From Aquificaceae bacterium (GTDB lineage: Bacteria; Aquificota; Aquificia; Aquificales; Aquificaceae), in the NCBI GenBank assembly GCA_026982025.1, contig JALSHX010000219.1, forward strand, positions 1 to 12,910: a stretch of DNA of 12,910 bases. The letters run 5' to 3'. The notes under the pieces are model-generated. The model had not been told where the DNA came from. It ran no database searches and saw only the letters and a list, made by a program, of their open reading frames with translations. Shown piece after piece: positions 1-5,771 of this stretch (its first letter is position 1; the number at the start of each line of letters is the position of its first letter). The translations under genes and the position numbers were made by a program.

Positions 1-1
1 A

Positions 2-484
2 AATCTCAAGGAGAAATCCCTTTTATCCTTTGAAGGAATCATTGAAACACCTATTGAGCTTATTGAAAAACTTATAAGACCGAGCGGTTATTACAGGCAG
101 AAGGCAAGAAGGCTCAAAACCGTGTGTAAGGAGCTTGACCCGGTAAAAAAGGTTGAAGAAATCGGGAGAGATGAGTTATTAAAAATTCCGGGGATCGGAA
201 GGGAAACGGCGGACGCAATCCTTCTCTATGCGGGAAACAGGCTGTTTTTTGTTGTGGATGCCTACACAAAGAGACTCCTTCACCGTCTCAGGAACATAGA
301 GGGAGATTACGAGCGGTTGAGGACTTTATTTGAGGAGAATTTGCCGGAAGACCTTGACATCTACAAAGAATTCCACGCCCTCATTGACCGCCACGCTAAG
401 GAACACTGCAGAAAAAAGCCCGTGTGCGATGGGTGTCCTTTAAGAGCGTTGTGCTTGTTCTCCTCCTCTGTACTCAGCCCTTGA
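2..484 (+). CDS. Endonuclease III-family DNA glycosylase, 5'-truncated by the window edge
   Basis: Base-excision repair glycosylase of the HhH-GPD superfamily. The frame is open from base 2, so the true start lies outside the window; the GTG at 122 is internal, because residues upstream of it (IRPSGYYRQKARRL) match a conserved family motif. Visible in the 160-residue fragment: helix-hairpin-helix IPGIGRETADAILLYA (residues about 62-77), the catalytic Asp in VVDAY (about residue 86), and four C-terminal cysteines spaced C-x5-C-x2-C-x5-C (about 136-151), which should hold a [4Fe-4S] cluster. The position of the bifunctional-lyase Lys of E. coli Nth (GRKTAN) is Glu here (GRETAD). This points to a monofunctional glycosylase, as in the MagIII 3-methyladenine branch, whose remembered motifs (RPSGFY, ADAILCYA) are very similar. 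Its 3' end overlaps the convergent queD by 45 bp. The family is certain; the damaged base recognised is inferred. Confidence 0.9.
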   Translation, partial: NLKEKSLLSFEGIIETPIELIEKLIRPSGYYRQKARRLKTVCKELDPVKKVEEIGRDELLKIPGIGRETADAILLYAGNRLFFVVDAYTKRLLHRLRNIEGDYERLRTLFEENLPEDLDIYKEFHALIDRHAKEHCRKKPVCDGCPLRALCLFSSSVLSP

Positions 485-952
485 GGTTGCAGTTTCCCAC
501 AGGACCACCGAAACAACCTTCACCTCTCCTATCAAACCCACCTCCTCAAGCTTCTTTGAAAGAAAGTCGTAAAAGAACTTTGCCAGAGCCTCCGCGGTGG
601 GACAGAAGTCAACTGAAAAGATCTTCATGGCACCGAACTTCCGTGCTACATCCTTCAGCTCACCGTACATCGGGTCGTTTACATCTATGATGAAGCTGTG
701 GTCAATTTCGTCAATGAGGTCCTTGAGGGCGTTCTTGACATGGTAAAAGTCCATCACCATATCCTGCTCGCTCAAAACATCTGAACCGACGGTAACTTCA
801 AGAACATAGCTGTGTCCGTGAAGATTTACGCACTTGTTCTGAGGGATTCCGGAATTCCTTGTAAACTCGGAACCCCTGCCGAAGGTCAAATTCTGCTTCC
901 AAACTCTGTGCCCCGCCTCAAACCTGAAGGTCTTTGAAATCTGCCACTTCAC
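440..952 (-). CDS. queD: 6-carboxy-5,6,7,8-tetrahydropterin synthase
   Basis: Converts 7,8-dihydroneopterin triphosphate to 6-carboxytetrahydropterin, an early step of queuosine (7-deazaguanine) synthesis, in the cytoplasm. The zinc-binding histidines are visible as H15 (FEAGHR) and H45/H47 (LHGH). C41 sits in a C-x3-HGH motif that marks QueD rather than eukaryotic-type PTPS. The DHS motif (84-86), PTAEALA (118-124) and the conserved Glu in LWETATSRAEY (E153) are also present. At 170 residues it is longer than the roughly 120-residue E. coli enzyme, mainly through an insertion between H15 and C41 and a C-terminal tail. The GTG start overlaps the TGA of the upstream tusB-like gene (GTGA, 949-952), with a strong AAGGAGGG ten bases upstream, so translation is probably coupled to the sulfur-relay genes. 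Its 3' end overlaps the convergent glycosylase gene. Confidence 0.93.
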   Translation of the reverse strand: MKWQISKTFRFEAGHRVWKQNLTFGRGSEFTRNSGIPQNKCVNLHGHSYVLEVTVGSDVLSEQDMVMDFYHVKNALKDLIDEIDHSFIIDVNDPMYGELKDVARKFGAMKIFSVDFCPTAEALAKFFYDFLSKKLEEVGLIGEVKVVSVVLWETATSRAEYRGGEQAQRS

Positions 953-1188
953 CAGACAATAACCCTCCTTGCATCTTCAATTAACTGAACTATTTCGTCG
1001 TAGCTCTTGAGGCATTCCTCGGGATACTTTAAGCCCCTTGCCTCCACATCCTCCCTGCATAGATACCAGCCCTTTCTCCCGGGACCTTTCAGAACCCCGT
1101 CCTGAATAAGGACTACCACATCCCCGTCCGATAAAAGCTCTGATGAAAAGTCTCCGAGCTTTCTAACGAGCCACAGATTGTTTACCAT
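949..1188 (-). CDS. TusB/DsrH-like sulfur-relay protein
   Basis: A 79-residue protein of the DsrH/TusB family, the smallest subunit of the TusBCD/DsrEFH hexamer, which passes persulfide sulfur in the cytoplasm from TusA toward tRNA 2-thiolation or sulfur oxidation. Family features visible: DVVVLIQDGVL (23-33), YLCREDVEARGL with a Cys at 44 (42-53), and a C-terminal Y-x-EIV-x-LI ... VIVW block ending in Trp. The ATG start overlaps the last codons of the tusC-like gene by 7 bp and has GGAGG ten bases upstream. The stop overlaps the queD start. Sequence is divergent, but position after the TusD- and TusC-like genes makes the assignment solid. Whether it serves tRNA thiolation or dissimilatory sulfur metabolism cannot be read from the sequence; the queD neighbour favours tRNA. 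Confidence 0.82.
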   Translation of the reverse strand: MVNNLWLVRKLGDFSSELLSDGDVVVLIQDGVLKGPGRKGWYLCREDVEARGLKYPEECLKSYDEIVQLIEDARRVIVW

Positions 1189-1523
1189 ACGAATACCGCC
1201 TCCGACGAGTTTATAAGCTCAGAGATCTCTTCTGCGGACATGACCTTAACTCCCTCAACGCAGTCGCACTCCCTTATTCCCCTTTCCTGAAGAGAGGCGT
1301 CTTCCGCTATCAGCCTTACATTTACAAACTCAAAGTTCTCAAAGAACTTATCAAAGCTGTCCACGCTCAGGCTTTCGGGCTTCCAGGGGGTCAGGGAGTA
1401 AACCCCGTCCCTGATAAAGACAATGTCAACTTCGTTGTTGATTCCAACTGCGGTTGCAAGCCTGAAGGCTTCGTGAGCCTTCCACGAAAAGGGATCCCCT
1501 TTGATTATAAAAACAACTCTCAC
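1182..1523 (-). CDS. TusC/DsrF-like sulfur-relay protein
   Basis: A 113-residue member of the DsrE/DsrF superfamily, matching the TusC/DsrF subunit of the DsrEFH hexamer. Visible signatures: a beta strand and loop RVVFIIKGDPF at the N-terminus, the helix KAHEAFRLATAVGI (15-28), the strand DIVFIRDGVYSL (33-44), a C-terminal EDASLQERGI (74-83) and SAEEISELI ... AVFVW. The start is GTG, chosen because it gives the canonical N-terminus and has GAGGA seven bases upstream; that SD overlaps the stop of the tusD-like gene, nine bases away. The downstream tusB-like gene overlaps by 7 bp. Cysteines occur only at 86 and 88, in a CDC motif after the conserved helix. TusC/DsrF is not the main sulfur carrier in studied complexes, so this may be structural. 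Confidence 0.84.
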   Translation of the reverse strand: MRVVFIIKGDPFSWKAHEAFRLATAVGINNEVDIVFIRDGVYSLTPWKPESLSVDSFDKFFENFEFVNVRLIAEDASLQERGIRECDCVEGVKVMSAEEISELINSSEAVFVW

Positions 1524-1532
1524 CGCAATTCC

Positions 1533-1838
1533 TCAGTTAAAGACTATTACCCTCTGATAATCGGAGAGGGACTTTGATAGGTTGTAGGTGGAACTGCTTT
1601 CAGCCCAGTCGGGCACGGTGTCTATGCCTCTCTGGTGTGAGGAGTGGGAGCAGAAGCTGATTTTGGTGCAGTGCTCAGATAGAAGGTGAGCCTCGGGTCT
1701 GATGAGGTAGTAAACTCCATTTCCCGAGAAGAAAATGTGCACTTCGTGTCCCTTTTCCCTGAGCTTCCTCGTGAGGTTGTTTATCGTATTCCAGTCCTTT
1801 GCAAAAGGAACGCTCGTAATCACAAAGAGCACCTTCAT
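1533..1838 (-). CDS. TusD/DsrE-like sulfurtransferase subunit
   Basis: A 101-residue DsrE-family protein and the likely catalytic subunit of the sulfur-relay hexamer. The N-terminus MKVLFVITSVPF is the typical first strand. The strand HEVHIFFSGNGVYYL (31-45) precedes a conserved Cys (C63) in FCSHSSHQRGI, equivalent to the persulfide-carrying Cys that comes before an RG motif in TusD/DsrE. I place the start at ATG 1838, not at the in-frame GTG at 1865, because 1838 forms a classic ATGA overlap with the stop of the tusA-like gene and matches the family N-terminus. SD is weak (an A-rich GAAAAAAGAA stretch), consistent with translational coupling. The Ser/His-rich segment after C63 (SHSSH) is unusual and could be metal-binding, but this is only a visual impression. 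Confidence 0.85.
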   Translation of the reverse strand: MKVLFVITSVPFAKDWNTINNLTRKLREKGHEVHIFFSGNGVYYLIRPEAHLLSEHCTKISFCSHSSHQRGIDTVPDWAESSSTYNLSKSLSDYQRVIVFN

Positions 1839-2083
1839 TTCTTTTTTCTGATGATTATCTCCCACTGATTGCTATCTATTCTGTTTACTGCAAGCACCTC
1901 CTGTCCTTCGTCCCGCATGCTCTTTGGAACATTGTGGGCGGATGGTTCGTAGTCTATTAAAACCCGCAGTGTTTCTCCTATCTCCATTTTTTCAAGTACT
2001 AGCTTGCTCTTTACGAATGTGAAGGGGCAAACCTCGCCCCTTATGTCCAGCTCCTTGTCTATCCTGAGTTCCTCCTTTTGCAT
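1835..2083 (-). CDS. TusA/SirA-family sulfurtransferase
   Basis: An 82-residue TusA-fold protein that accepts sulfur as a persulfide on a conserved Cys and hands it to the DsrE-type complex. Visible: DIRGEVCPFTFVKSKLVLEKM (split over 13-33) with the active Cys at 19, then LRVLIDYEPSAHNVP (39-53) and the DEGQEVL helix-strand (58-64). The canonical CPxP motif is CPFT here, a variant I associate from memory with thermophile TusA-like paralogs. The ATG at 2083 is the start, because the longer frame upstream would overlap the divergent gene and lacks family character. There is no SD; a -10-like TATTAT (2093-2098) would put the transcript start about 3 bases before the ATG. It is the first gene of the tusA-D-C-B-queD operon. 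Confidence 0.85.
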   Translation of the reverse strand: MQKEELRIDKELDIRGEVCPFTFVKSKLVLEKMEIGETLRVLIDYEPSAHNVPKSMRDEGQEVLAVNRIDSNQWEIIIRKKK

Positions 2084-2112
2084 GGTAAATAAATAATATA
2101 TAATAACTCGCC
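2084..2112. promoter_or_regulatory. 29-bp divergent promoter region between tusA-like gene and 96-residue ORF
   Basis: Almost pure A/T stretch separating two divergent start codons. On the plus strand TATAAT (2099-2104) predicts a start at about 2111, two bases before the ATG at 2113. On the minus strand TATTAT (2098 to 2093) or TATATT (2100 to 2095) predicts a start 3 to 5 bases before the ATG at 2083. The two -10 boxes overlap, so the promoters should exclude each other, and both -35 regions must lie inside the opposite coding sequence. No convincing -35 hexamer is seen on either strand. Position and base composition are direct observations; promoter function is inferred. Confidence 0.5.
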
Positions 2113-2403
2113 ATGGTAGGCTTTTCCAAAGAAGACATAATAGCACGGAGCGTGAAGGTTGAGGTGAAGGGGGAGATCGCCCGCTGCGGGGAAGGCATTG
2201 ATACGAAGTTTTACTGTCTTCCTGTGGAGATTCACTTTGACAACGGTGAGGTAAAAAGGTATCTTCTCAAAGCCCATAACGAGCCCAAGGGTCTTGAAAG
2301 TTACCTATCCAACAAAAAAGGAATGAAGGACAGACTTGATAAGTCTTTTGTGCTTCTAAAAAACGGAGAGATTAGGATTGATTACAGCTCAAGGGCGGAT
2401 TGA
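2113..2403 (+). CDS. Unrecognised small protein, 96 residues
   Basis: I do not recognise this protein. It is probably cytoplasmic: no signal peptide or membrane segment, mixed alpha/beta pattern, charged. Notable stretches are VKVEVKGEIARCGEGIDTKF (15-34), the amphipathic strands PVEIHFDNGEVKRYLLKA (37-54) and a basic helix around SYLSNKKGMKDRL (63-75). There are two Cys (25 and 36). It is accepted as real because it has a normal codon pattern, starts 29 bp from the divergent tusA-like gene with a -10-like TATAAT just upstream, and fills the gap neatly. The antisense frames over this interval look like shadows. No SD is seen. It overlaps the 3' end of convergent ribF by 22 bp. Function is unknown; shared promoter region with the sulfur-relay operon is the only contextual hint. 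Confidence 0.75.
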   Translation: MVGFSKEDIIARSVKVEVKGEIARCGEGIDTKFYCLPVEIHFDNGEVKRYLLKAHNEPKGLESYLSNKKGMKDRLDKSFVLLKNGEIRIDYSSRAD

Positions 2404-3269
2404 ATGTCCCTCTCAACTTGGGCTTTGAGTTCCTTAATTCCTGAAAACTTCCTTTCTTCCCTGAGGTACTTCAGGAATGAAACCTTAATCCTCTTTCCCA
2501 GCAGATCGCCCTTGAAACCGGGAATGTGGACCTCAAGAATTTTCTCCCCCTCGCCGAATGTGGGTCTGATCCCGTAGTTTGCCACCGCCCTTTTTGAGTC
2601 GTTGACCTCAACGGCGTACACACCCTCCCTGAGACATAGGTTTTGAGTATCGGCGAGGTTTGCGGTGGGGATTCCTATCTTTCTTCCCCTTCCTTCTCCC
2701 TGAACTACCGTTCTCTCAATCCAGTATCTTCTCCCGAGATAAAGCTCCGCTTCCTGAATCCTCCCTTCCCTCAAAAGTCTCCTTATAAGTGTACTGCTCA
2801 CCACATGCCCGTCAACTGTGTAGGGGGATGCCACTTCTACCTCAAAACCCAGATCTTCTCCTACCTCCCTTGCGAGCTCAATTTCACCCTCCCTTCTGTG
2901 TCCGAAGCGCCAGTCGTAGCCTACTAACAGGTGCCTGCACCTGAGTCTTTCATGAATTATCTCTTTCAAAAATTCCCTCGCCTCCATTCTGGCAAACTCC
3001 TCATCAAACCGTATAAAACAAAGGAAATCGGGACCCGCTTCGCTTATCAGCCGAATTCTCTCATCAATGTCCGAAAGCTCGCAGGTGATTATTTCGGGTG
3101 CGAGAACCTTGAGGGGATGGGGGCAGAAGGTAACAACAACACTTGCAAGTTTTTTCTCACGAGCCCTATCCTTCAAAAGGTCAATTAAATACCTGTGTCC
3201 CCTGTGGAATCCGTCAAAGTTTCCCACTATAACAGCTGAATCTCTATCAATGCGTTCCCTCGGGTTCAT
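2382..3269 (-). CDS. ribF: Bifunctional riboflavin kinase / FAD synthetase
   Basis: Phosphorylates riboflavin to FMN and adenylylates FMN to FAD. The N-terminal adenylyltransferase domain shows GNFDGFHRGH (16-25), the VGYDWRFGHRREG block (116-128) and the SSTLIRRLL signature (158-166). The C-terminal kinase domain shows GRGRKIGIPTAN (193-204), ANYGIRPTFG (230-239) with the following Glu at 246, and the LREERKFSGIKEL tail (269-281). Length (295) is normal. I prefer ATG 3269 because a perfect AAGGAGG lies upstream, although only two bases away. The in-frame ATG at 3323 would add 18 non-conserved residues (313 total) and has no SD, but sits six bases after the HIT stop, so it remains possible. 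It is the last gene of the minus-strand run, co-transcribed with the HIT gene, and overlaps the convergent 96-residue ORF. Confidence 0.93.
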   Translation of the reverse strand: MNPRERIDRDSAVIVGNFDGFHRGHRYLIDLLKDRAREKKLASVVVTFCPHPLKVLAPEIITCELSDIDERIRLISEAGPDFLCFIRFDEEFARMEAREFLKEIIHERLRCRHLLVGYDWRFGHRREGEIELAREVGEDLGFEVEVASPYTVDGHVVSSTLIRRLLREGRIQEAELYLGRRYWIERTVVQGEGRGRKIGIPTANLADTQNLCLREGVYAVEVNDSKRAVANYGIRPTFGEGEKILEVHIPGFKGDLLGKRIKVSFLKYLREERKFSGIKELKAQVERDIQSALEL

Positions 3270-3328
3270 GTCCTCCTTAAGAGGACAGCTCTGCTTTGAA
3301 GTTTGCAGGAAGAAGGATTCCATGGGAT

Positions 3329-3691
3329 TCAGCCGGGAGGCCAGGACATTGACCTTCCGCCTATAAGGTGAAGGTGCAGGTGAAAAACGCTCTGACCCGC
3401 ATCCCTGCCCACATTAAATACAAGCCTGTAACCGCCCTTTAGGCTCTCGTCGGGATTGAGGTTCAGGGAATCTGCAATCTCCTTGGCAACATAAAACATG
3501 TGTCCCACAAGCTCCCTGTCCTCGCTTTCCATTTCCTGAATTCCTAAAATGTGCTTCTTGGGCACGATCAGGATGTGGACTGGAGCTACAGGGTTTATGT
3601 CGTGGAAGGCGTAAGTTAGTTCGTCCTCGTAAACCTTTTTTGAAGGGACCTCACCTTTAATTATTTTGCAGAATATACAATCCGAAGCCAT
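3329..3691 (-). CDS. HIT-family (HINT-branch) nucleotide hydrolase/transferase
   Basis: A 120-residue histidine-triad protein. The HINT branch cleaves adenylates such as AMP-amine or AMP-lysine phosphoramidates in the cytoplasm; the exact substrate is unknown. Visible: N-terminal CIFCKIIKGEVPSKKVYED (5-23), whose two Cys resemble the zinc-binding pair of many HINT proteins; the strand and loop HILIVPKKHI (39-48); and the catalytic triad motif HLHLHLIGG (104-112). The ATG has no SD but is preceded by a good sigma-70-type promoter within the end of the nitroreductase gene, predicting a leaderless mRNA. ribF follows directly, so HIT and RibF probably form a transcript that can be made independently of the pump operon. 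Confidence 0.93.
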   Translation of the reverse strand: MASDCIFCKIIKGEVPSKKVYEDELTYAFHDINPVAPVHILIVPKKHILGIQEMESEDRELVGHMFYVAKEIADSLNLNPDESLKGGYRLVFNVGRDAGQSVFHLHLHLIGGRSMSWPPG

Positions 3692-3697
3692 AGAGAA

Positions 3698-3726
3698 ATT
3701 TTAAACTATCCTTCCGAACTCATCAA
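3698..3726 (-). promoter_or_regulatory. Candidate promoter for HIT-ribF, leaderless
   Basis: Read on the minus strand: -35 TTGATG (3726 to 3721), 17-base spacer, -10 TAAAAT (3703 to 3698). Seven bases past the -10 falls exactly on the A of the HIT ATG (3691). The -35 matches consensus at four positions and the -10 at five, with ideal spacing. It lies inside the last codons of the upstream nitroreductase gene. Sequence match is direct; activity and the leaderless start are inferred. Confidence 0.55.
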
Positions 3727-4657
3727 AGGTGAACCTGTATGCTCTGGGAAGAAGTTTCTTTGTCTCATCTCTGTATCCGATCGCAACTATAAGGGGAACA
3801 ATCCTGTCCTTTCCGATTCCCAAGAATCTCTTTAGCTTAGCTTCGTCAAAACCCTCCATGGGATGGGTTTCAAGACCGAACATTCTCGCCGTTATCATGA
3901 GGTTCATAGCAAAAAAGGAGGCGTCCCTAATTGCCTTTCTTTTCCTTTTTTCGGGGCTTTTCCACCCTGCAAGGATGGTTTCCCTGAGCTTTTTCCTCTG
4001 TCTTGTCGTGATGTAGCCGAGCTCAATCCAGCTGTCAAGGACCCTGTCAACATGCTCCTCACCCGCGTTGGTGTTGGCAACGATAACAACCACCGCAGAT
4101 GCGTCAAGAACCTTCCTCTGGTTGAAGCAAATCTCAACAAGTCTCTTTTTCTTCTCTCTGCTTTTAACAACTATTACTTCCCATGGCTGGAGGTTGTAGC
4201 CCGAAGGTGCTGTGGCTGAGATTTCCAGAATCTCCTTCAAAACTTCCTCGGGAACATCTCTCTTGGGGTCAAAGTAGGTGATTGACCTCCTCTCGGCGAT
4301 GAACTTCACGCACTCCCTTGACTTTTCAAGGATGCCCGCCTCCTCAATACCCTCCTTTGCTCCCGTTAGAATTTCCCTCAGGCTTTCTACCGCCCTCGTT
4401 GTTATTTCCTGAAGGGATTTAATAACTCCTTCAAACCTTCCTCCTACCTTTGATGTTGCCTCCTGAACGCCGTCAACTATTCCTTCAGTTATTTCCTTTA
4501 GCTTTTCAGCGGAAGGCTGGACCCCTTTCAGGGTCTTTTCCGTTATCTCTTTAACCGTCTCGGATGTTGCCCTTTGAATGTCTTTGCTCTTCTCATAGAA
4601 TTTCCTGAAAAGCTCCCTTGCCTCTTTGCGAAGGTCCTTGTCCTCCTTCTCAGGCAT
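3701..4657 (-). CDS. Nitroreductase-family flavoprotein with N-terminal amphipathic-helix domain
   Basis: A 318-residue two-part protein. Residues about 118-318 are a nitroreductase-family FMN enzyme: RRSITYF (123-129), APSGYNLQPWEVIVV (150-164), the helix DASFFAMNLMITARMFGLET (245-264) and a Gly-rich end. Such enzymes reduce nitro, quinone or similar acceptors with NAD(P)H; the substrate here is unknown. Residues 1-115 have no counterpart in ordinary nitroreductases. They are a run of charged amphipathic helices with loosely repeated blocks (ETVKEITEKTLKGV, KLKEITEGIVDGVQEA, SLQEITTRAVESLREIL), recalling phasin, apolipoprotein or DUF6781-like helices. The start is ATG 4657, with GGAGGAGGG six bases upstream; the TTG at 4663 is less likely. 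It begins 28 bases after the HlyD stop, so it is likely co-transcribed with the pump genes, and lies just ahead of HIT-ribF, whose product makes its cofactor. Confidence 0.88.
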   Translation of the reverse strand: MPEKEDKDLRKEARELFRKFYEKSKDIQRATSETVKEITEKTLKGVQPSAEKLKEITEGIVDGVQEATSKVGGRFEGVIKSLQEITTRAVESLREILTGAKEGIEEAGILEKSRECVKFIAERRSITYFDPKRDVPEEVLKEILEISATAPSGYNLQPWEVIVVKSREKKKRLVEICFNQRKVLDASAVVVIVANTNAGEEHVDRVLDSWIELGYITTRQRKKLRETILAGWKSPEKRKRKAIRDASFFAMNLMITARMFGLETHPMEGFDEAKLKRFLGIGKDRIVPLIVAIGYRDETKKLLPRAYRFTFDEFGRIV

Positions 4658-4685
4658 TTTCAACCCTCCTCCCTAATAACTTATT

Positions 4686-5771
4686 TCACCTCTTTTCAAT
4701 AGCCACCTCACCTCCCATTCCGACGCGAAGTATGCTTTTATCCCCCTCGGTTATGTCTATTTTTACCGGTATTCTCTGGGCGACCTTTGTGAACTCTCCC
4801 GCCGTTATGTCTCTGGGTATTATGGCGAACTTTGCCGCCGTTGACCTTCCGATTTCTTTTACAACGCCCCTGAATCTTTTTCCGGGAAAGGCGTCAATCT
4901 CAATTTTTACGGGATTTCCCTCCTTCACTCCCTCAAGTTTAGTTTCCTCAAGGAGTGCAAGAATGTAAATATCCTCTGGGTTGTAAAGGGCATATATGTA
5001 CTGGCCCTGACGCACCACTTCTCCCACGTCAACGAATCTTTTTACCACATATCCGTCAATAGGACTCTTCAAGACGGTTTCTTCAACCATCCTTGTAATG
5101 TCCTTCTCCTTAGTTTTTAGTGCCTTTATCTGGTTTTTGATGGCAAAGAGGTTTTTGGTTATTTCCTCAAGACCCTGAATTTTTATTTTTATGAGTTCCT
5201 CTTCCTTCTGGAGAGCCTCCTTTTCCATTGTTATTGAAGAGAGTTGTTTTTCAAGGACTTTTAGTTCCACATCTATTTCTTCAAATTTTGTTTGGGGAAT
5301 TGATCCCTTCTCCATTAACCTTTTCATTCTTTCCCAGTCCTTTCTTAATTTTTCCTTTCTTAGATTCATTATGGCTAACTTGTCCTGTACCTGTTTTAAC
5401 CTCAATCTGACAATGTCAAGCCTTTTACTCAGCTCCCTTTCCGCCGTCCTTTTTTTGATCTCAAGGGCTTCCTTTTGCCTTTGTAGCCTTTTAATCTGAT
5501 TCCTTATTTCCTCAAGTTTAATTCTGTAATCCATATCGTCAATTTTTGCGAGGGGTTGTCCCTTTTTAACCCGTTGACCTTCCCTTACCATTAGCTCCGC
5601 GATTCTTCCGGCGACTCTTTTGTAAGCGAGCTGGACAAAGCTTTCACTTTCTACGAAGACGGCGTTTGTTATTGAATGAGTTAGTCTGAAGTGCACCCAT
5701 TTAAAACCGAAAATGCCGAAAACAAGGAAAGTAATTATTACGGAAAGTATTCCCAAGGTCCTCTTACTCAT
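4686..5771 (-). CDS. HlyD/EmrA-type periplasmic adaptor (membrane fusion protein)
   Basis: A 361-residue adaptor that should bridge an inner-membrane transporter to a TolC-type channel. One N-terminal membrane anchor (residues about 6-24) leaves the rest in the periplasm. The first half of a split lipoyl domain is seen at AGRIAELMVREGQRVKKGQPLAKID (split over 54-78), then a long coiled coil (about 82-235, rich in Leu/Glu/Lys), then the second lipoyl half (LKSPIDGYVV ... VGEVVRQGQYIYAL). The end QRIPVKIDITEGD ... LRVGMGGEVAIEKR resembles EmrA. The ATG overlaps the tolC-like gene by 8 bp, with an excellent AGAGGTGAT SD, showing translational coupling. No EmrB-like MFS or ABC permease gene follows; a nitroreductase comes next instead. 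Family is firm, the transport substrate unknown. Confidence 0.92.
   Translation of the reverse strand: MSKRTLGILSVIITFLVFGIFGFKWVHFRLTHSITNAVFVESESFVQLAYKRVAGRIAELMVREGQRVKKGQPLAKIDDMDYRIKLEEIRNQIKRLQRQKEALEIKKRTAERELSKRLDIVRLRLKQVQDKLAIMNLRKEKLRKDWERMKRLMEKGSIPQTKFEEIDVELKVLEKQLSSITMEKEALQKEEELIKIKIQGLEEITKNLFAIKNQIKALKTKEKDITRMVEETVLKSPIDGYVVKRFVDVGEVVRQGQYIYALYNPEDIYILALLEETKLEGVKEGNPVKIEIDAFPGKRFRGVVKEIGRSTAAKFAIIPRDITAGEFTKVAQRIPVKIDITEGDKSILRVGMGGEVAIEKR

Noticed and set aside
122..484. GTG at 122 as the start of the DNA glycosylase
   Set aside because: The frame is open to base 2 and encodes the conserved RPSGYYRQKA motif upstream, so the gene starts outside the window.
1533..1865. 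GTG at 1865 as the start of the TusD-like protein
   Set aside because: No SD, extra residues not found in the family, and the ATG at 1838 forms a standard ATGA overlap with the preceding stop.
5191..5499. Long antisense open frames opposite the adaptor, tolC-like, nitroreductase and ribF genes
   Set aside because: They mirror the coding strand's codon bias, have low-complexity Ser/Leu/Phe content, and show no SD, promoter or family motif.
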